A program made the translations under genes and the position numbers. A stretch of DNA of 64,000 nucleotides from positions 1 to 64,000 of the forward strand of contig NZ_RAIR01000002.1 in the NCBI RefSeq assembly GCF_003625485.1, written 5' to 3'. This document shows, in pieces, positions 21,972 to 31,221 of the stretch. The stretch comes from Butyrivibrio sp. CB08. GTDB taxonomy: Bacteria; Bacillota; Clostridia; Lachnospirales; Lachnospiraceae. The notes under the pieces were generated by a model. That model ran no database searches and was not told the DNA's origin. It worked only from the letters and a program-made list of their open reading frames with translations. Each line of letters opens with the position of its first letter. The stretch's first letter is position 1.

Positions 21972-24494
21972 TTATATAATTACGATGTTTTCCCTTGCTC
22001 CGTCAGCCTTGATGATCATCTTGTCATAGGTCTTTCTGTCGGTGTCAAACTTGTAGATGATACCTGCTATCACAAAGATAGCGTTGGCATAAGCTGTTTC
22101 TGTGATGACAGCCTCAGCACTGTTGCCCTTTCCTATCTCCACTTCCAGAGAAAGAAGTTCCTTCTCAAGCTCTTTTATCCTGGTCTCCTTAGTGGCAACT
22201 GCAGCATTGATCTTAACCTTCCACTGCATGAGCTGTCTGTCACCGCCTCCAACCTCTTTGAGTCTTTCCTTCTCCTTGTTGAGGGTCTCAAGCTGTTCTG
22301 TCTCTCTGCTGATGTTCTTCTTAGTCTGGTTGTACCTGGAAAGAACATTGGAGTTAACGCCGATATTGATGATAGTCTTGGCTCCTGCCTTGTTTCCAAC
22401 TGAAGCTGCTTCTATTCCAAAGAGGCTGTTGATGGTTCCGCCATAGATCATTCCGGCTCTTCCCAAAGTCTTGACCATACCCTTGGATTCAACCTTGCAG
22501 TTGATAAAGTAGTTAGCAACAATATCTTTTCCAACAATGGTAGCACCCTCAAAGTACTTGGCTGTAATATCTCCGCCTGCATAGATGCTTCCTCTTATAG
22601 GACATGTAACTCCGCCTTTGATGACCACATTTCCGCCAGCATTGACGTCAGAGCTCTCAAGATGTCCTCCGATTATTACATCTCCAGTTGCATCTATGAC
22701 GCTTCCGGAAAAGACATCTCCCTTTACGTATACTGTTCCGTCGTATTTAATGGCCTTATCTGTGATCTTAACTTCCTCAGTAACAAGGAGCTTTGTTATC
22801 TCCACTTTTCCGTCTACCATTCTGATGGCTCCAGAATAAGTAGCCACGTAGCTGACTCTGTCATTAAGGATCATAAAGCCGGTACCTTTGAGAATAGGTA
22901 TCTCTTTTCCAGGCATAGCCTTTAAAAAGGTTCCAAAGACGTCATATCCATCAACGCCCTTAGAGGCTCTGTGGTACTCAGCAATCTTATCTCCAACCTT
23001 TACAGACTGGATGTATTCAATATTATCAAGGTTAACGGTTCCATCCTTAAGAAGCTCAGGTTCTTCAGTGATCTCAGTGTTAAAGTAGAAGGTATAATGA
23101 CCATTAGCCCCGTTCACAACTGGTTTTCCTGAAGCCACAAGCTCTCTTATAACAGATCTTCCTGCAGAACCGATCCTCTTTACCGCTTCCTTGTCAACTC
23201 CGTAAATGATATTAGCTTTTTCAAGGAACTTAAGGATTATCTCCTCAGTGTACTTCTTGCCATCAAGACGATCAGGAAGGGACAGAAAGCACTTCATGTT
23301 GTTCTCTTCATAGGCAAGATATGTCTCCTTATGAAGGATCATCTCCTTGACGAAAGCATCTATTTCACTTGTATCTTCTGTTGGTGTATAGCCTGCAGCA
23401 GCACCATTTTCTGCCGCTATGGACTTCTCGATATCGTATGCGCCAGACTCCAGTTTACGCCTTATACGGCGCATGTCTCTGGCGGTATACATCATGGTTG
23501 AATACTTGCTGATATCAAGGCTTGCTTCAATACCAAGCCTTATCTCCCTCATCTGGTCAGCCTGGTATAAAGGCTTCCTGTAAGGAGTGATATCTATCTG
23601 GTGCTCAAGGCCCATTCTCATCTCATACATCTGTTGCCATCCATATGCAACATCTGCATACTGTTTAACGTCTACACCATTCTCAAGACCAAGACGGATC
23701 TCTTTTATGGCGTCTCCTCGCATATCACCGGTAATATAGTCATCAATAGGAAGTCCTTCCTTGATGGCAAGTCTTACCTGTTCAAGCTGCTCATCATCAA
23801 ATCTTTCACGGACGTATTTGTTGATGTCAATCTTATCAAGAAATGCCTTGTGCATCTGATCTAAGATGTTGGCATTGTATCTTTCAAAAACAGCTTTATC
23901 GAATTTAAGACCATCCTGGGCAGCAAGCCTTACAACCCTCATCTTAAGGAATGGAACATGAGGATGAGCATACATGGAAATATCAAGGCCATTTTCAAGG
24001 CCTTTCCTGATCTCACGCATCTGCATGGAGTCAAAGGCAGGATCCTGATAGAAAACAATAGGTACTCCACCTTCTTTGCTAAGCCCAAGGCGAAGCTCTC
24101 TCATCTGATCTGCGAAGTACTCCTTCTTGGCATAGACTGACACGTCGATGCCTGCTGCAATTCCCTGTCTGATCTGGGCCAGCTGCAGAACATCAAAGCC
24201 CTGCTTGCGATAACTGGACATATCGATGCCCGAGTACATCTCAAGGCGGATCTCCTCCATAGCTGACCATGATAAAGAAGGGTCCATATATTTGGACACA
24301 TCAACTTTATCTGCGATTCCTTTTCTGATCTCTGCAAGCTGCAAGCTGTTAAACTTTAGGGCTTTAAGCTTTTCAACATCTGCGCCAAACTGTCTGCACA
24401 GCTCCAGCTCTCTTTCATAGGTGTTGTCGCCAAAGGAATCCAGACCTGAATATGTACTTCCACTATTTAGCATGTTAGTCTCGTTAGTTGCCAT
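21972..24494 (-). CDS. FapA/DUF342 protein with N-terminal helical repeats (paralogue A)
   Basis: An 840-residue protein. Residues about 46-360 are twelve tandem units of roughly 26 residues with the pattern F-x3-QM-x-EIR-x-GL-x2-G-x-DIS-x-YA (for example FDSMQMREIRKGLENGLDIS). Residues 385-840 are the FapA region: a beta domain (GDKIAEYHRASKGVDGYDVF), a right-handed beta-helix (VKGDVFSGSVIDATGDVIIG, then GGNVVIKGG), and a C-terminal coiled coil (about residues 720-785). Members are linked to membrane or cell-shape functions and respond to localisation signals, but the precise role is unsettled. I prefer the ATG at 24,494 over an in-frame TTG 12 bases upstream. A close paralogue is at 61,207. 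Confidence 0.85.
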   Translation of the reverse strand: MATNETNMLNSGSTYSGLDSFGDNTYERELELCRQFGADVEKLKALKFNSLQLAEIRKGIADKVDVSKYMDPSLSWSAMEEIRLEMYSGIDMSSYRKQGFDVLQLAQIRQGIAAGIDVSVYAKKEYFADQMRELRLGLSKEGGVPIVFYQDPAFDSMQMREIRKGLENGLDISMYAHPHVPFLKMRVVRLAAQDGLKFDKAVFERYNANILDQMHKAFLDKIDINKYVRERFDDEQLEQVRLAIKEGLPIDDYITGDMRGDAIKEIRLGLENGVDVKQYADVAYGWQQMYEMRMGLEHQIDITPYRKPLYQADQMREIRLGIEASLDISKYSTMMYTARDMRRIRRKLESGAYDIEKSIAAENGAAAGYTPTEDTSEIDAFVKEMILHKETYLAYEENNMKCFLSLPDRLDGKKYTEEIILKFLEKANIIYGVDKEAVKRIGSAGRSVIRELVASGKPVVNGANGHYTFYFNTEITEEPELLKDGTVNLDNIEYIQSVKVGDKIAEYHRASKGVDGYDVFGTFLKAMPGKEIPILKGTGFMILNDRVSYVATYSGAIRMVDGKVEITKLLVTEEVKITDKAIKYDGTVYVKGDVFSGSVIDATGDVIIGGHLESSDVNAGGNVVIKGGVTCPIRGSIYAGGDITAKYFEGATIVGKDIVANYFINCKVESKGMVKTLGRAGMIYGGTINSLFGIEAASVGNKAGAKTIINIGVNSNVLSRYNQTKKNISRETEQLETLNKEKERLKEVGGGDRQLMQWKVKINAAVATKETRIKELEKELLSLEVEIGKGNSAEAVITETAYANAIFVIAGIIYKFDTDRKTYDKMIIKADGARENIVII

Positions 24495-24652
24495 AGTACC
24501 CCACAATGAAGCTATATTAGTCTTATATTCATTATAGGAATCGTTTTTCTATTCCGTCAATAAATAAACAATAAAACAGAACAGTTTTTATATAGTTTTA
24601 ATGAATGCTATGTAATATGTGTTTATACGGATTATCGAAAATGCACTAAAAA

Positions 24653-24681
24653 TTGACAGTATAAGCTTCATATATTAGACT
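24653..24681 (+). promoter_or_regulatory. Promoter of the 2-hydroxyacyl-CoA dehydratase operon
   Basis: A consensus TTGACA (24,653-24,658) is followed after 17 bases by TAGACT (24,676-24,681). Transcription would start about 33 bases before the GTG start at 24,721. The surrounding 24,507-24,652 is AT-rich, without a gene. Confidence 0.65.
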
Positions 24682-24720
24682 AAATTAATAAGTAATTTAA
24701 CTTTAAAGGTAGGGGAAAAA

Positions 24721-25923
24721 GTGAAGGATCTAAAAAATTTAATATTCTTTGAGAATCTGCTCCTTGAGGCGAACAATGAGCTGGTTCAGAAGGCACAGTC
24801 CGAGGGGAAGGTTTGTGCCTGCTACACTTGTGAGAACACTCCTGAAGTGCTTCTCAATCTTGATGGCTGTTTTTCTGCACGTCTGCGTGCACCAAGAACA
24901 GGATCTTTGGATATTTCCACTTATTACATGACAAGTTTTCTGTGCGAATACTCTCGCGCCCTTTTAGAGCGCGCTATTGAGGGCGGCTATAACTTTGCTG
25001 ACTGCATCATCACCCCTGATGGATGCTCAATGATGAACCGCTGCATAGAGAATATGGAACTGCTTAAGGCAGTAGGTAAAGGGAAGGACAAGTTCTTTTT
25101 CGAATACATGGAGATTCCAATGAAAGCCGATGACAATGGTCTTAATCTCTATGTTCTTCAGTGCAAAAACCACATCCTTAAGCCTCTTAATGAAACTTTC
25201 GGAATTGATACCTCTGACGCCGCCATCAGAAAGGCTGTTAAAGAACACAATCATATCTGTGAGCTTATTCGCGCTATTGGTGATTATAGAAAAGAAGAAA
25301 ATCCAAGGATCACAGGTTATGAGTTTAATGTAATTACTCTTGCTACTTATGTGGCTCCCAAATATCTCATAGTAGATAAACTTGAGGAGACTCTTGAAGA
25401 GCTTAAGACAAGACAGCCGGATGACACAAACAGATTCAGAGCCCGTGTAATGGTAGTTGGCTCCGAGGTTGATGACACCGACTTTGTTAAGCTTATTGAG
25501 GACTCCGGCGCATATGTATGTGCTGACAGATTCTGCTACGGCTCTCTTCCTGGCAGAAATCCAATTATTCTCAATGACGAGGAAGATGCACTCACACAGA
25601 TCTGCAGACAGTATATGATGAGGGGTGAATGCCCTCGCTTCATGAACACTGACAAGATGGATCACAGAAGAGTTTATGTAGATGAACTGGCAAAAGAGTA
25701 TAAGGCTGACGGTATCATCTACGAGCAGATGAAGTTCTGCGACCCATGGGCCTATGAAAAGATGATGGGCTCACAGATACTCAGAAACAAGTACGGATAC
25801 CCTGTTCTTGCTGTAGACAGACCATATTCCATCGGAACATCAGGCCAGATGCAGACAAGAGTACAGGCTTTTGTTGAGAGTATTGAGATCAAGAAGATTC
25901 AGAGAGGTGAAGCAAATGGCTAA
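24721..25923 (+). CDS. 2-hydroxyacyl-CoA dehydratase, HgdB/BcrC-type subunit
   Basis: A 400-residue subunit of the HgdB/FldC/BcrC family that, with its partner, eliminates water from (R)-2-hydroxyacyl-CoA by a ketyl radical mechanism. Candidate iron-sulfur cysteines lie at CACYTCENTPEVLLNLDG (about residues 32-49), CIITPDGCSMMNRC and near RFCYGSLPG. The C-terminal segment ADGIIYEQMKFCDPWAYEK and VLAVDRPYSIGTSGQMQTRV matches the family's substrate and cluster region. Translation starts at GTG with an AGGGG site. The next subunit starts inside its last codons. The ATP-driven activator (HgdC type) normally needed is not in the window. Confidence 0.88.
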   Translation: MKDLKNLIFFENLLLEANNELVQKAQSEGKVCACYTCENTPEVLLNLDGCFSARLRAPRTGSLDISTYYMTSFLCEYSRALLERAIEGGYNFADCIITPDGCSMMNRCIENMELLKAVGKGKDKFFFEYMEIPMKADDNGLNLYVLQCKNHILKPLNETFGIDTSDAAIRKAVKEHNHICELIRAIGDYRKEENPRITGYEFNVITLATYVAPKYLIVDKLEETLEELKTRQPDDTNRFRARVMVVGSEVDDTDFVKLIEDSGAYVCADRFCYGSLPGRNPIILNDEEDALTQICRQYMMRGECPRFMNTDKMDHRRVYVDELAKEYKADGIIYEQMKFCDPWAYEKMMGSQILRNKYGYPVLAVDRPYSIGTSGQMQTRVQAFVESIEIKKIQRGEANG

Positions 25924-27481
25924 GCAGATTGGCGCCGACAGGTTTGGCGATTTTTATATAGAAGGTTCCAGAGTCAGAAAACGCCGTGAATGGCGTGGCT
26001 TTGTGGACACCATGTACGATTATTCAAGATGGCTCAAGATAATGATGACTCTTGGCAAGTTCGTTATGAAGCCAAGAAACGTAAAGGCAATGTTCCGCTA
26101 TCGCTGGATGGCCAATTATCTTGCAGTTCCCATGATGGTTGACAGACACACCCAGGGACTTAGAGGCGAATACCTTCGCATCTGCCACGAGGAGCAGGAC
26201 CTGGTTATTGACGACGTAGCCAAGCTCCTTGATTCCCTATTCAGGGGCGATCGAAGGATCGGTAACGACAAGAAGTTCTCTGATAAGGTTGTACTTGTTG
26301 ACGAGAACGAAATGACAGCAGTAATGATGGGATTTCCAACACTTAAGGTTCTTAGCCGCGAGACTCCATCTACTTATGTTTCAGTTCTTCTCAACCAGCG
26401 AGCTGCATGCCACTACATCGATGTAGCTCAGGAATTTGGTCTTGCCGGAGATGTATGTCCTATGCCAGAGGCTGAGGCCGGTGTTTCAATTGATGACGAC
26501 GCTCCTATCCTTGGAGCCTGCGCTATCCAGTGTAACACCACCTGTGACGGATCACTTCTTGGCAATGGCGTTATCTCCCAGCGTCTCGAACACGAGGATG
26601 GAATCCCGGTATTCCAGCTTGCTGCTCCACTTCGCCACAGAGAGGACGACGTTCAGGAGTACGCTGCACAGGAGATTCGAAATGCCATCGCCTTTGTAGA
26701 AAAGCACACAGGAGTTAAATGGGACTGGAAAGCATACTTTGAATGTGCAAAGCGTGTAAACTACGCAACAAAGTGCCGTCAGGAATGGCTTGAGATGAAC
26801 CGCACTCCTTATCCACAGGTATTTGGTTCTAACCTGGCACTCTACACAGAGACCAACTACATGGCTATCTGCGGAAGAGTCCCAGCCTTTGAAAAAGCTG
26901 ATAGAAAGATCACCAAGCTTGCAAGACAGGCTTATGCTAAAAAGAAAATGGCAGCCAAGGAATATCGCCACCGCGCAATCGTATGGGGCGTTCAGTCACA
27001 TTACTACATGGACTTCCTTGTATGGCTCCTTAACTGCTGGGGAATCGTTCCTCTTACAGATATGCTCTCAATGGTATCAACTAAAGAGATCGCTGAGGTT
27101 GACACTCCAGAGAACAGAGAACAGGCCATCTATGATATGGCTTGGCTTACAGAGAACATGATCATGAGAAACCGTACCCACGGTGGTTATAAGGTACTTC
27201 TTGATGAGCTTTGGGAGTTTGTAGAGATGTTCAACGCAGACATGGTTATCCTTTGGGAGCACATGAGCTGCAAGGCCCTCGATGGAATGCATGGTCTCTT
27301 CGAAGAAAAGGCCCGTGAAAAAGGAATCCCTCTTGTATGGGTATCCCACGACCTCTTCGATCCACGTATCATCTCCCGCCAGGGCGTTCGTGACCAGATC
27401 AATTCCTTCATGCGTACTGTAATGCAGGAAGAACCAATCGACCCATCACTTGAGATTCTGCCAGACGATCAGAGCTGGTAA
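25916..27481 (+). CDS. 2-hydroxyacyl-CoA dehydratase, second subunit
   Basis: A 521-residue partner subunit of the same family, longer than usual owing to an N-terminal extension of about 150 residues. Core segments are ILGACAIQCNTTCDGSLLGN with three candidate cluster Cys, a central VFGSNLALYTETNYMAICGR, and the end segment ADMVILWEHMSCKALDGMHG with VWVSHDLFDPR. The ATG at 25,916 overlaps the upstream stop by eight bases and is preceded by AGAGAGGTG, so the two are translationally coupled. Upstream in-frame residues are not used. The substrate is unknown; lactoyl-, 2-hydroxyglutaryl- or aryl-lactyl-CoA are all possible. Confidence 0.85.
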   Translation: MAKQIGADRFGDFYIEGSRVRKRREWRGFVDTMYDYSRWLKIMMTLGKFVMKPRNVKAMFRYRWMANYLAVPMMVDRHTQGLRGEYLRICHEEQDLVIDDVAKLLDSLFRGDRRIGNDKKFSDKVVLVDENEMTAVMMGFPTLKVLSRETPSTYVSVLLNQRAACHYIDVAQEFGLAGDVCPMPEAEAGVSIDDDAPILGACAIQCNTTCDGSLLGNGVISQRLEHEDGIPVFQLAAPLRHREDDVQEYAAQEIRNAIAFVEKHTGVKWDWKAYFECAKRVNYATKCRQEWLEMNRTPYPQVFGSNLALYTETNYMAICGRVPAFEKADRKITKLARQAYAKKKMAAKEYRHRAIVWGVQSHYYMDFLVWLLNCWGIVPLTDMLSMVSTKEIAEVDTPENREQAIYDMAWLTENMIMRNRTHGGYKVLLDELWEFVEMFNADMVILWEHMSCKALDGMHGLFEEKAREKGIPLVWVSHDLFDPRIISRQGVRDQINSFMRTVMQEEPIDPSLEILPDDQSW

Positions 27482-27542
27482 AAACTAGCGGCTATAAGGC
27501 CCGTAAGAGTAAAACAAATTATATACAAGGAGTACCAATAAA

Positions 27543-27710
27543 ATGGCATTGTTTCTACATGTACTTAAGATAATCGCAATCGTGATCGTAGCGCTGTTCG
27601 CATTAACCTTCACAGTCTACATCTTTAACCTGGACATGAAGCTCACAGCTGCTATAGAGCCATGGCTCTTAAAACACTACGATAAGATTGACAGAGATCA
27701 GCATCTATAA
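27543..27710 (+). CDS. Small single-pass membrane protein in the dehydratase operon
   Basis: A 55-residue protein starting MALFLHVLKIIAIVIVALFA. Residues 4-27 form one membrane helix, then a polar tail with KHYDKIDRDQHL. An AAGGAG site lies 12 bases upstream of the ATG, 61 bases after the dehydratase stop. The position suggests co-expression with the dehydratase; a membrane anchor is a possible role, not shown. It was too short to be obvious as a gene. Confidence 0.65.
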   Translation: MALFLHVLKIIAIVIVALFALTFTVYIFNLDMKLTAAIEPWLLKHYDKIDRDQHL

Positions 27711-28229
27711 CACTTCATACCCGCTTTATTGAATTGTAACGTCCTGCCAAAATCCCTCAAGGGGCTTTCACGGCATATCCCCTTGCCCGATTTTGGTAGG
27801 ACGTTTTTTTGTGATCAATCGGGCTATGAAATTTCCAAAAATTCAGTTTATCACTCCCCTCTATCAAACCTCATACGGCTCAAATGCGTAGTAACGCTTC
27901 TCTGGTCCGTAATTTTTCAGCATTCACAAACTCGAAAAAGATGGTTTTTCAGACCAAATGCAAAGAAGTATTGATTTGGTCCGTAAAATTCCCTTTATTT
28001 TACCCTTGATCAACCAATCGATTTGCCAAAATTACAGACCAAATAGCATTAATCTTGTCCCTGGTCCGTAATTTAATTAAATATCATTTGATATACCCCT
28101 GAAAACTACATACCATTTGCATAAAAACCAGGCTCTGGTCCGTAAATTACGTAAAATCGCAATTTCATCATCTTACGGCCAATCACCTATACGTTTAAAA
28201 TCTTTTCATCTCCCCTGTCGCACACAAAA
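27711..28229. repeat. About 520 bases of non-coding structured repeat DNA
   Basis: No credible gene. GGTCCGTAA occurs four times on the plus strand (27,904; 27,978; 28,063; 28,137), each followed by an A/T run, and the mirror-type CAGACCAAAT twice (27,950; 28,036). Pairs form hairpins: ACCAAAT/ATTTGGT around 27,953-27,980 and AAATTACAGACCA/TGGTCCGTAATTT at 28,029-28,074 (one mismatch). The left end is a long terminator-like hairpin. It may be a decayed mobile repeat, a regulatory array or a structured RNA. Confidence 0.55.
27738..27810 (+). terminator. Large hairpin and T-run after the dehydratase operon
   Basis: AACGTCCTGCCAAAATC (27,738-27,754) pairs with GATTTTGGTAGGACGTT (27,789-27,805; one G-U), enclosing a second stem CAAGGGG/CCCCTTG (27,758-27,764 and 27,779-27,785), then seven T. 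It is much longer than a usual terminator and could be the end of a small RNA. Confidence 0.65.
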
Positions 28230-28262
28230 AAGGGCTGCGCACCATATGGTGCACAGCCCTTT
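28227..28262 (-). terminator. Terminator of ppdK
   Basis: Stem AAGGGCTG(C)GCACC/GGTGC(A)CAGCCCTT around ATAT, followed on the minus strand by TTTTTTGTG. It closes the ppdK transcript. Confidence 0.85.
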
Positions 28263-28286
28263 AATTATGCTTATTAGCGGAAACAA

Positions 28287-31124
28287 TTATTTGTTTCTTG
28301 TCTCTTTGTAAGCCTTAACAGCAGCGTCAACGCCTGCCTTAAGTCCCTCGAGACCAGCCTTAGCTACATCAGCAGACTGATTAGCAAGTTCTCTTGCGAT
28401 CTCCTCTGCCTTCTTAGCAGCCTCTTCAAGCTTAGCCTTTGTCTCGTCATCTACGAATGACTTCTTTGCATCATCAGCGCCCTTGCTAGCCTTGTCAGCG
28501 ATAGCTGCCTGAGCTGCAGCAAGACGTGCAACAGGTACACGGAATGGTGAGCATGATACATAATCAAGACCAATCTTGTGGCAGAACTCAACTGATGAAG
28601 GATCTCCACCGTGCTCGCCGCAGATACCTACGTGAAGTGAAGGATTAACTGGCTTGCCGAGCTTGAGAGACATCTCCATAAGCTTACCAACACCTGTCTG
28701 GTCAAGCTTAGCAAATGGATCGTTCTCGAAGATCTTTGTGTCATAGTAAGCGTTAAGGAACTTACCAGCATCATCACGTGAGAAACCAAATGTCATCTGT
28801 GTAAGGTCGTTAGTACCGAAGCAGAAGAAATCAGCTTCCTTAGCGATCTCATCAGCTGTAAGAGCAGCTCTTGGGATCTCGATCATTGTACCAACTTCGT
28901 ACTCAAGCTTAGCGCCTGCAGCAGCGATCTCAGCGTCAGCTGTCTCAACAACTACCTGCTTAACGTACTTAAGCTCTTTTACTTCGCATACAAGAGGAAT
29001 CATGATCTCAGGCTTTACATTCCAGTCAGCGTGAGCCTTCTGAACTTCAAGTGCTGCACGGATAACAGCCTTTGTCTGCATCTTAGCAATTTCAGGATAT
29101 GTAACTGCAAGACGGCATCCTCTGTGACCCATCATAGGGTTGAACTCGTGAAGAGAATTGATGATAGCCTTGATCTCGTCTACTGACTTGTTCTTAGCAT
29201 CAGCAAGCTTCTTGATCTCGTCCTCTGTTGTAGGAACGAACTCGTGAAGAGGTGGATCAAGGAATCTGATTGTAACAGGGCATCCCTCAAGAGCTTCATA
29301 GAGCTGCTTGAAGTCGTTCTGCTGATAAGGAAGAATCTTCTCAAGAGCTTCTTCTCTCTCTTCTACTGTATCTGAGCAGATCATCTCACGGAAAGCAGCG
29401 ATTCTGTCTTCCTCGAAGAACATGTGCTCTGTACGGCAAAGACCAATACCCTCAGCGCCAAGCTCTCTAGCCTTCTTAGCATCTGCAGGTGTATCAGCGT
29501 TTGTACGAACCTTAAGTCTTCTGAACTGATCAGCCCAAGCCATGATACGTCCAAACTCGCCAGCGATCTGAGCGTCAACTGTTGCGATCTGTCCGTCATA
29601 GATGTTACCTGTTGTACCATCGATAGAGATGAAGTCTCCCTCGTGGAACTCTTTTCCACCAAGAGTAAACTTCTTGTTCTCCTCGTCCATGTTGATGTCG
29701 CCACAACCTGATACGCAGCACTCACCCATACCACGAGCAACTACGGCAGCGTGTGATGTCATACCACCACGAACTGTAAGGATACCCTGAGCAGCCTTCA
29801 TACCTGTGATATCTTCTGGAGATGTCTCAAGACGAACAAGAACAACCTTCTCGCCTCTCTCAGCCCAAGCTACAGCGTCATCAGCTGTGAATACAACCTT
29901 ACCGCAAGCAGCTCCAGGTGAAGCGCCAAGTCCCTTTCCGATTGGTGTAGCAGCCTTAAGAGCAGCTGCATCGAACTGAGGATGAAGAAGTGTATCAAGG
30001 TTACGAGGATCGATCATTGCTACAGCTTCTTCTGGAGTCTTGTGTCCCTCATCAACAAGGTCACAAGCGATCTTAAGAGCAGCAGGAGCTGTTCTCTTAC
30101 CGTTACGGCACTGGAGCATGTAAAGCTTCTTGTTCTCTACTGTGAACTCCATGTCCTGCATATCATGGTAGTGATTCTCAAGAGTCTCACATACCTTGAT
30201 GAACTCTGCATATGCTTCTGGGAATTCCTTCTCCATCTGAGCGATTGGCATAGGTGTACGAACACCAGCAACTACGTCCTCACCCTGAGCGTTGATAAGG
30301 AACTCACCCATAAGCTTATTCTCACCTGTTGCAGGGTCACGTGTGAATGCAACACCTGTACCAGACTCATTATTAAGGTTACCGAATACCATAGGCATTA
30401 CGTTAACAGCAGTACCCCATGAATAAGGGATATCGTTGTCACGACGGTATACGTTAGCACGAGGGTTATCCCATGAACGGAATACAGCCTCGATAGCAAG
30501 CTTAAGCTGCTCTACAGGATCTGAAGGGAAGTCCTTGCCAAGCTGGTTCTTGTACTCAGCCTTGAACTGCTCAGCCAGCTCCTTAAGATCTGCTGCTGTA
30601 AGGTCAACGTCGAACTTAACACCCTTCTTCTCTTTCATTGCATCGATAAGCTGCTCGAAGTACTTCTTACCTACTTCCATAACAACATCAGAGAACATCT
30701 GGATGAAACGACGATATGAATCATAAACGAAACGCTCGAAAGCTGGATCAGGATTGCCCTTGATCATTGCAGCTACTACTTCGTCGTTAAGACCGAGGTT
30801 GAGGATTGTATCCATCATACCTGGCATAGATGCACGTGCACCAGAACGAACTGATACAAGAAGAGGATTCTGAAGATCGCCGAACTTCTTGCCGTTAATC
30901 TCCTCCATCTTCTTAACGCCTTCCATAGCCTGAGCCATGATCTCGTCGTTAATCTTACGTCCATCCTCGTAGTACTGTGTGCAGGCCTCTGTTGTGATTG
31001 TGAAGCCCTGAGGTACTGGAAGGCCAATGCTTGTCATCTCAGCAAGGTTAGCACCCTTACCACCGAGAAGGTTACGCATTGTCATGTCACCTTCGCTAAA
31101 CATATAAACCCACTTGTTCGCCAT
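28287..31124 (-). CDS. ppdK: Pyruvate, phosphate dikinase with an extra C-terminal tail
   Basis: A 945-residue enzyme that interconverts pyruvate, ATP and phosphate with PEP, AMP and pyrophosphate, central in many Lachnospiraceae. The nucleotide domain opens KWVYMFSEGDMTMRNLLGGK. The swivelling phosphohistidine is in GGMTSHAAVVARGMG (about residue 455), and the PEP/pyruvate barrel ends with HVGICGEHGGDPSSVEFC containing the catalytic Cys. Typical length is about 875. Here about 70 further Ala/Lys/Glu-rich helical residues (KSFVDDETKAKLEEAAKKAE and on) follow the family end. I chose the ATG at 31,124, with AGAAAGG upstream, over an earlier in-frame start. Confidence 0.95.
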   Translation of the reverse strand: MANKWVYMFSEGDMTMRNLLGGKGANLAEMTSIGLPVPQGFTITTEACTQYYEDGRKINDEIMAQAMEGVKKMEEINGKKFGDLQNPLLVSVRSGARASMPGMMDTILNLGLNDEVVAAMIKGNPDPAFERFVYDSYRRFIQMFSDVVMEVGKKYFEQLIDAMKEKKGVKFDVDLTAADLKELAEQFKAEYKNQLGKDFPSDPVEQLKLAIEAVFRSWDNPRANVYRRDNDIPYSWGTAVNVMPMVFGNLNNESGTGVAFTRDPATGENKLMGEFLINAQGEDVVAGVRTPMPIAQMEKEFPEAYAEFIKVCETLENHYHDMQDMEFTVENKKLYMLQCRNGKRTAPAALKIACDLVDEGHKTPEEAVAMIDPRNLDTLLHPQFDAAALKAATPIGKGLGASPGAACGKVVFTADDAVAWAERGEKVVLVRLETSPEDITGMKAAQGILTVRGGMTSHAAVVARGMGECCVSGCGDINMDEENKKFTLGGKEFHEGDFISIDGTTGNIYDGQIATVDAQIAGEFGRIMAWADQFRRLKVRTNADTPADAKKARELGAEGIGLCRTEHMFFEEDRIAAFREMICSDTVEEREEALEKILPYQQNDFKQLYEALEGCPVTIRFLDPPLHEFVPTTEDEIKKLADAKNKSVDEIKAIINSLHEFNPMMGHRGCRLAVTYPEIAKMQTKAVIRAALEVQKAHADWNVKPEIMIPLVCEVKELKYVKQVVVETADAEIAAAGAKLEYEVGTMIEIPRAALTADEIAKEADFFCFGTNDLTQMTFGFSRDDAGKFLNAYYDTKIFENDPFAKLDQTGVGKLMEMSLKLGKPVNPSLHVGICGEHGGDPSSVEFCHKIGLDYVSCSPFRVPVARLAAAQAAIADKASKGADDAKKSFVDDETKAKLEEAAKKAEEIARELANQSADVAKAGLEGLKAGVDAAVKAYKETRNK

Positions 31125-31137
31125 GTTTTTACCTTTC

Positions 31138-31158
31138 TTACCGGTTCTTGTCCGGTAA
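31138..31158. promoter_or_regulatory. Inverted repeat in the ppdK leader
   Basis: TTACCGG and CCGGTAA, seven bases each, flank a seven-base loop and end 14 bases before the ppdK start, next to its AGAAAGG ribosome site. The hairpin could affect translation, or it could be an operator. Confidence 0.35.
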
Positions 31159-31221
31159 CCTTTCATATATACATTTATTTATAACTACCAATTTTGATAA
31201 CACTATCATAATTGGGAATTA

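Noticed and set aside
22102-22446. Plus-strand open frames over the FapA gene and other long genes
   Set aside because: They are antisense frames over well-supported proteins, with Ser/Leu-rich translations and no ribosome sites.
25027-25665. A 212-codon open frame on the minus strand
   Set aside because: It lies wholly inside the dehydratase subunit gene, which has strong family motifs, and its translation is Ser/Ile/Phe-rich with no recognisable domain; it is a frame shadow.
31081-31166. Longer PPDK N-terminus beginning at 31,166
   Set aside because: The extra 14 residues include the leader inverted repeat; the ATG at 31,124 has a ribosome site and matches the family start.
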